51,828 bases of DNA from assembly GCA_017883025.1 (NCBI GenBank), contig JADGOH010000013.1, forward strand, positions 1 through 51,828. The letters run 5' to 3'. Below are positions 50,251 through 51,828 of this stretch, in pieces. The notes beneath the pieces were generated by a model that was not told where the DNA came from, ran no database searches, and worked only from the letters and a program-made list of their open reading frames with translations. Position numbers and translations under genes: made by a program. The stretch's first letter is position 1. Each line of letters opens with the position of its first letter. Source of the stretch: Acidimicrobiales bacterium. Its GTDB lineage: Bacteria; Actinomycetota; Acidimicrobiia; Acidimicrobiales; RAAP-2.

Positions 50251-51828
50251 TCACGCCGGCGACACCACCTGGCCGGGTAGGCGGCCGGTGAGCTTGCCGT
50301 CGAGGACGATGGGGACCCCGTTGACGATGGTGGCGTGGATGCCGTTCGGGTAGGCCTGGAACCGGGCCGAGTCACCCGGCAGGTCGTGCACCCGCTCCTT
50401 GCGGCCGGGGCGCCGGATCTCCTCGGGGTCGAAGATCATGAGGTCGGCGAAGTTACCGGGCTGGACGAGTCCCCGGTCGCGGAACCCGAGGAGGTTGGCC
50501 GGCACCGAGGTCAGCTGGCGGACGCCCTGCTCGAGCGTCCACTCGCCGAGGTCGAGCACCCACCGGCGCAGGAAGTAGGTGCTGTAGTCGGAGCCGTCGT
50601 CCCGGGACAGGTGGGCGCCGCCGTCGGAGGTGCCGGTGATCATGTTGGGGCAGTGCTGGGCTTGGCGGACGGCGTCCATCCACTCCCCGGTCTCGGTGAC
50701 CCAGCGGAACTGGGTTGCGAGGCCGTCGGCCAGGGCGAGGTCGAGCATGGCATCGGCCGGCGCCTTGCCCTCCCCGGCGGCGATGTCGGCGATCGACCGT
50801 CCCACGTAGCGGTCGAGGGCGGGGTCGCCCACCGAGCCCACGAACAGGACGTCCCAGTGGGGCGGGGGCAGGGTCGACCCGCGGTCGGGGTCACGGTTCG
50901 GCTCCTCCACCGCACCACGCATGGCGTCGCGCACCGCTGGGTCCTCGAGCTTGGCCCGTCGGTCGTCGACGAACGGCGCCACCACCTTGTCCCAGGCGGG
51001 CACGCCTTCGTACAGCGTGGTCCCGTCGGCGAGGGTGAAGGGGCGGTCGAACGGCCGGGCCAGCAGGAGTGAGTAGACGGCCGAGCCGGCCGCCTCGGCC
51101 CTGGCCAGGAACTCGAGGGCCACGTCCCACCCGGCGCCGGGGGCGTCGACCTTGTTTCGGCCGCCGAGGCCCTGGATGATCACCGGCAGGCGACTCACCC
51201 GTCCCAACTCGATCAGCAGGTCCATGTCCTCGGCGTCGAGCCCTCCCACCGCGCTGCGCGGGAGGTAGGTGATGGTGCCCCTGTCGGTCCGACCGAGTTC
51301 GTCGGCCAGGGCCAGGAGCTCGTCGGGCTCGGCGAACCGGCTCGGCACCGGGTGGTTGTCACCGTCGTTGTGGGTGGACGCATGGGTCGACGAGAACCCC
51401 GCCGCTCCGGCATCCATCGCCGAACGGAGCAGCTCGCCCATCTCGAGCACCTCGGACGGCGTGGCGGCGCGGGCGGAGCCCTCCGGCCCCATCACCCAGC
51501 GCCGGAGGTTGCAGTGGCCCACGTAGCAGGCCATGTTCACCCCGAGCTTCCCGGCCCGGTCGGCCAGGAATTCGGGGAAGGACTCGAATCCCCAGTTGAT
51601 GCCGTCGAGGGCGGCCGGGGCCATGCCCTCGACCTTGGCGAACAGCCCGGCGAAGAACCGGCGGTCGGCCGGCCTCGTCGGCGCCACCGAGAACCCGCAG
51701 TTGCCCGCGAGCACGGTCGTGACCCCGTGGAAGCACGACGCCGTGGCGTAGGGGTCCCAGGTGATCTGGGGGTCGTAGTGGGTGTGCGGGTCGATGATGC
51801 CCGGGGCCACGATGCGGCCCGTGGCGTC
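50251..51828 (-). CDS. N-acyl-D-amino-acid deacylase-type amidohydrolase (5' end outside window)
   Basis: 525 residues are visible; the frame runs through the window edge, so the N terminus is missing. Metal motif IDPHTHYDPQ begins at the edge-proximal end; TTVLAGNCGFSVAPTRP, YVGHCNLRRWVMG, TGTSDGGAHLSRD and FRDRGLVQPGNFADLMIFDP follow, as in D-aminoacylases and dihydroorotase-like enzymes (Amidohydro_3). It hydrolyses N-acyl or cyclic amide bonds, substrate unknown. The LLM oxidoreductase follows after 93 nt that contain GTGTCGGT repeats. Confidence 0.87.
   Translation of the reverse strand, partial: DATGRIVAPGIIDPHTHYDPQITWDPYATASCFHGVTTVLAGNCGFSVAPTRPADRRFFAGLFAKVEGMAPAALDGINWGFESFPEFLADRAGKLGVNMACYVGHCNLRRWVMGPEGSARAATPSEVLEMGELLRSAMDAGAAGFSSTHASTHNDGDNHPVPSRFAEPDELLALADELGRTDRGTITYLPRSAVGGLDAEDMDLLIELGRVSRLPVIIQGLGGRNKVDAPGAGWDVALEFLARAEAAGSAVYSLLLARPFDRPFTLADGTTLYEGVPAWDKVVAPFVDDRRAKLEDPAVRDAMRGAVEEPNRDPDRGSTLPPPHWDVLFVGSVGDPALDRYVGRSIADIAAGEGKAPADAMLDLALADGLATQFRWVTETGEWMDAVRQAQHCPNMITGTSDGGAHLSRDDGSDYSTYFLRRWVLDLGEWTLEQGVRQLTSVPANLLGFRDRGLVQPGNFADLMIFDPEEIRRPGRKERVHDLPGDSARFQAYPNGIHATIVNGVPIVLDGKLTGRLPGQVVSPA

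Overview
The window is a stretch of very GC-rich actinobacterial chromosome. Three things point to a lineage in or near the Acidimicrobiia: two large secreted proteins end in tandem GYW-x-V-x-x-D-GG-x-F-x-FGDA repeats, there is a mycothiol-type formaldehyde dehydrogenase together with an F420/NADP-reductase-like protein, and there are many stand-alone GAF-ANTAR, TetR, LLM-flavin and crotonase genes. This placement is inference from gene content. No rRNA, phage, insertion sequence or CRISPR array was seen.

Layout. 1-600: a small SRP RNA (minus strand) divergent from tRNA-Ser(GGA). 848-2980: a secreted Ig-like/GYW-repeat surface protein. 3548-10975: a tight minus-strand operon for the arginine deiminase pathway (antiporter, arginine deiminase, ornithine carbamoyltransferase, carbamate kinase) that ends, with an ATGA overlap, in an MgtA-type P-type ATPase. 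11463-14474: an F420/NADP reductase-like protein, a small hypothetical protein and two consecutive GAF-ANTAR proteins; the first is preceded by a translationally coupled 20-codon ORF. 14587-17136: a nitrobindin-like protein, a SpoU/TrmH rRNA or tRNA methyltransferase, a decayed CPBP protease and tadA. 17133-20201: a TetR regulator followed by an MDR oxidoreductase and a sulfotransferase, with a strong inverted repeat over the presumed promoter. The same inverted repeat, with identical arms and spacing, recurs at 21820-21847 between an ABC-transporter substrate-binding lipoprotein and tRNA-Ser(CGA).

22128-29470: an MMPL exporter, lysS with a divergent tRNA-Lys(CTT), and a TetR/metallo-hydrolase pair divergent from an FAD monooxygenase across a perfect operator-like palindrome. 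29507-35510: a metallo-hydrolase, a GH15 glycosidase carrying a histone-H1-like Lys/Ala/Thr tail, a MarP-like membrane serine protease and a Cys-pair beta-propeller lipoprotein. 35609-36639: an internally deleted DNA methyltransferase remnant overlapping a SAM methyltransferase that seems to use a CTG start codon. 36759-43816: a PLP decarboxylase, a TetR regulator divergent from mycothiol-dependent formaldehyde dehydrogenase, an NTF2-like protein, a small conserved protein, a crotonase, a D-2-hydroxyacid dehydrogenase and an alpha/beta hydrolase. 43844-51828: a secreted zincin-like/PKD/GYW-repeat protein, an exported Tat carotenoid oxygenase, CorA, an LLM flavin oxidoreductase and the 3' part of an N-acyl-D-amino-acid deacylase-type amidohydrolase that runs off the window.

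Most genes are housekeeping or catabolic. The observations most worth following up are the ATPase in the arginine deiminase operon, the GH15-H1 fusion, the paired GTGAGAC-N14-GTCTCAC sites, the methyltransferase remnant with the adjoining CTG start, and the short coupled ORF before the ANTAR regulator.
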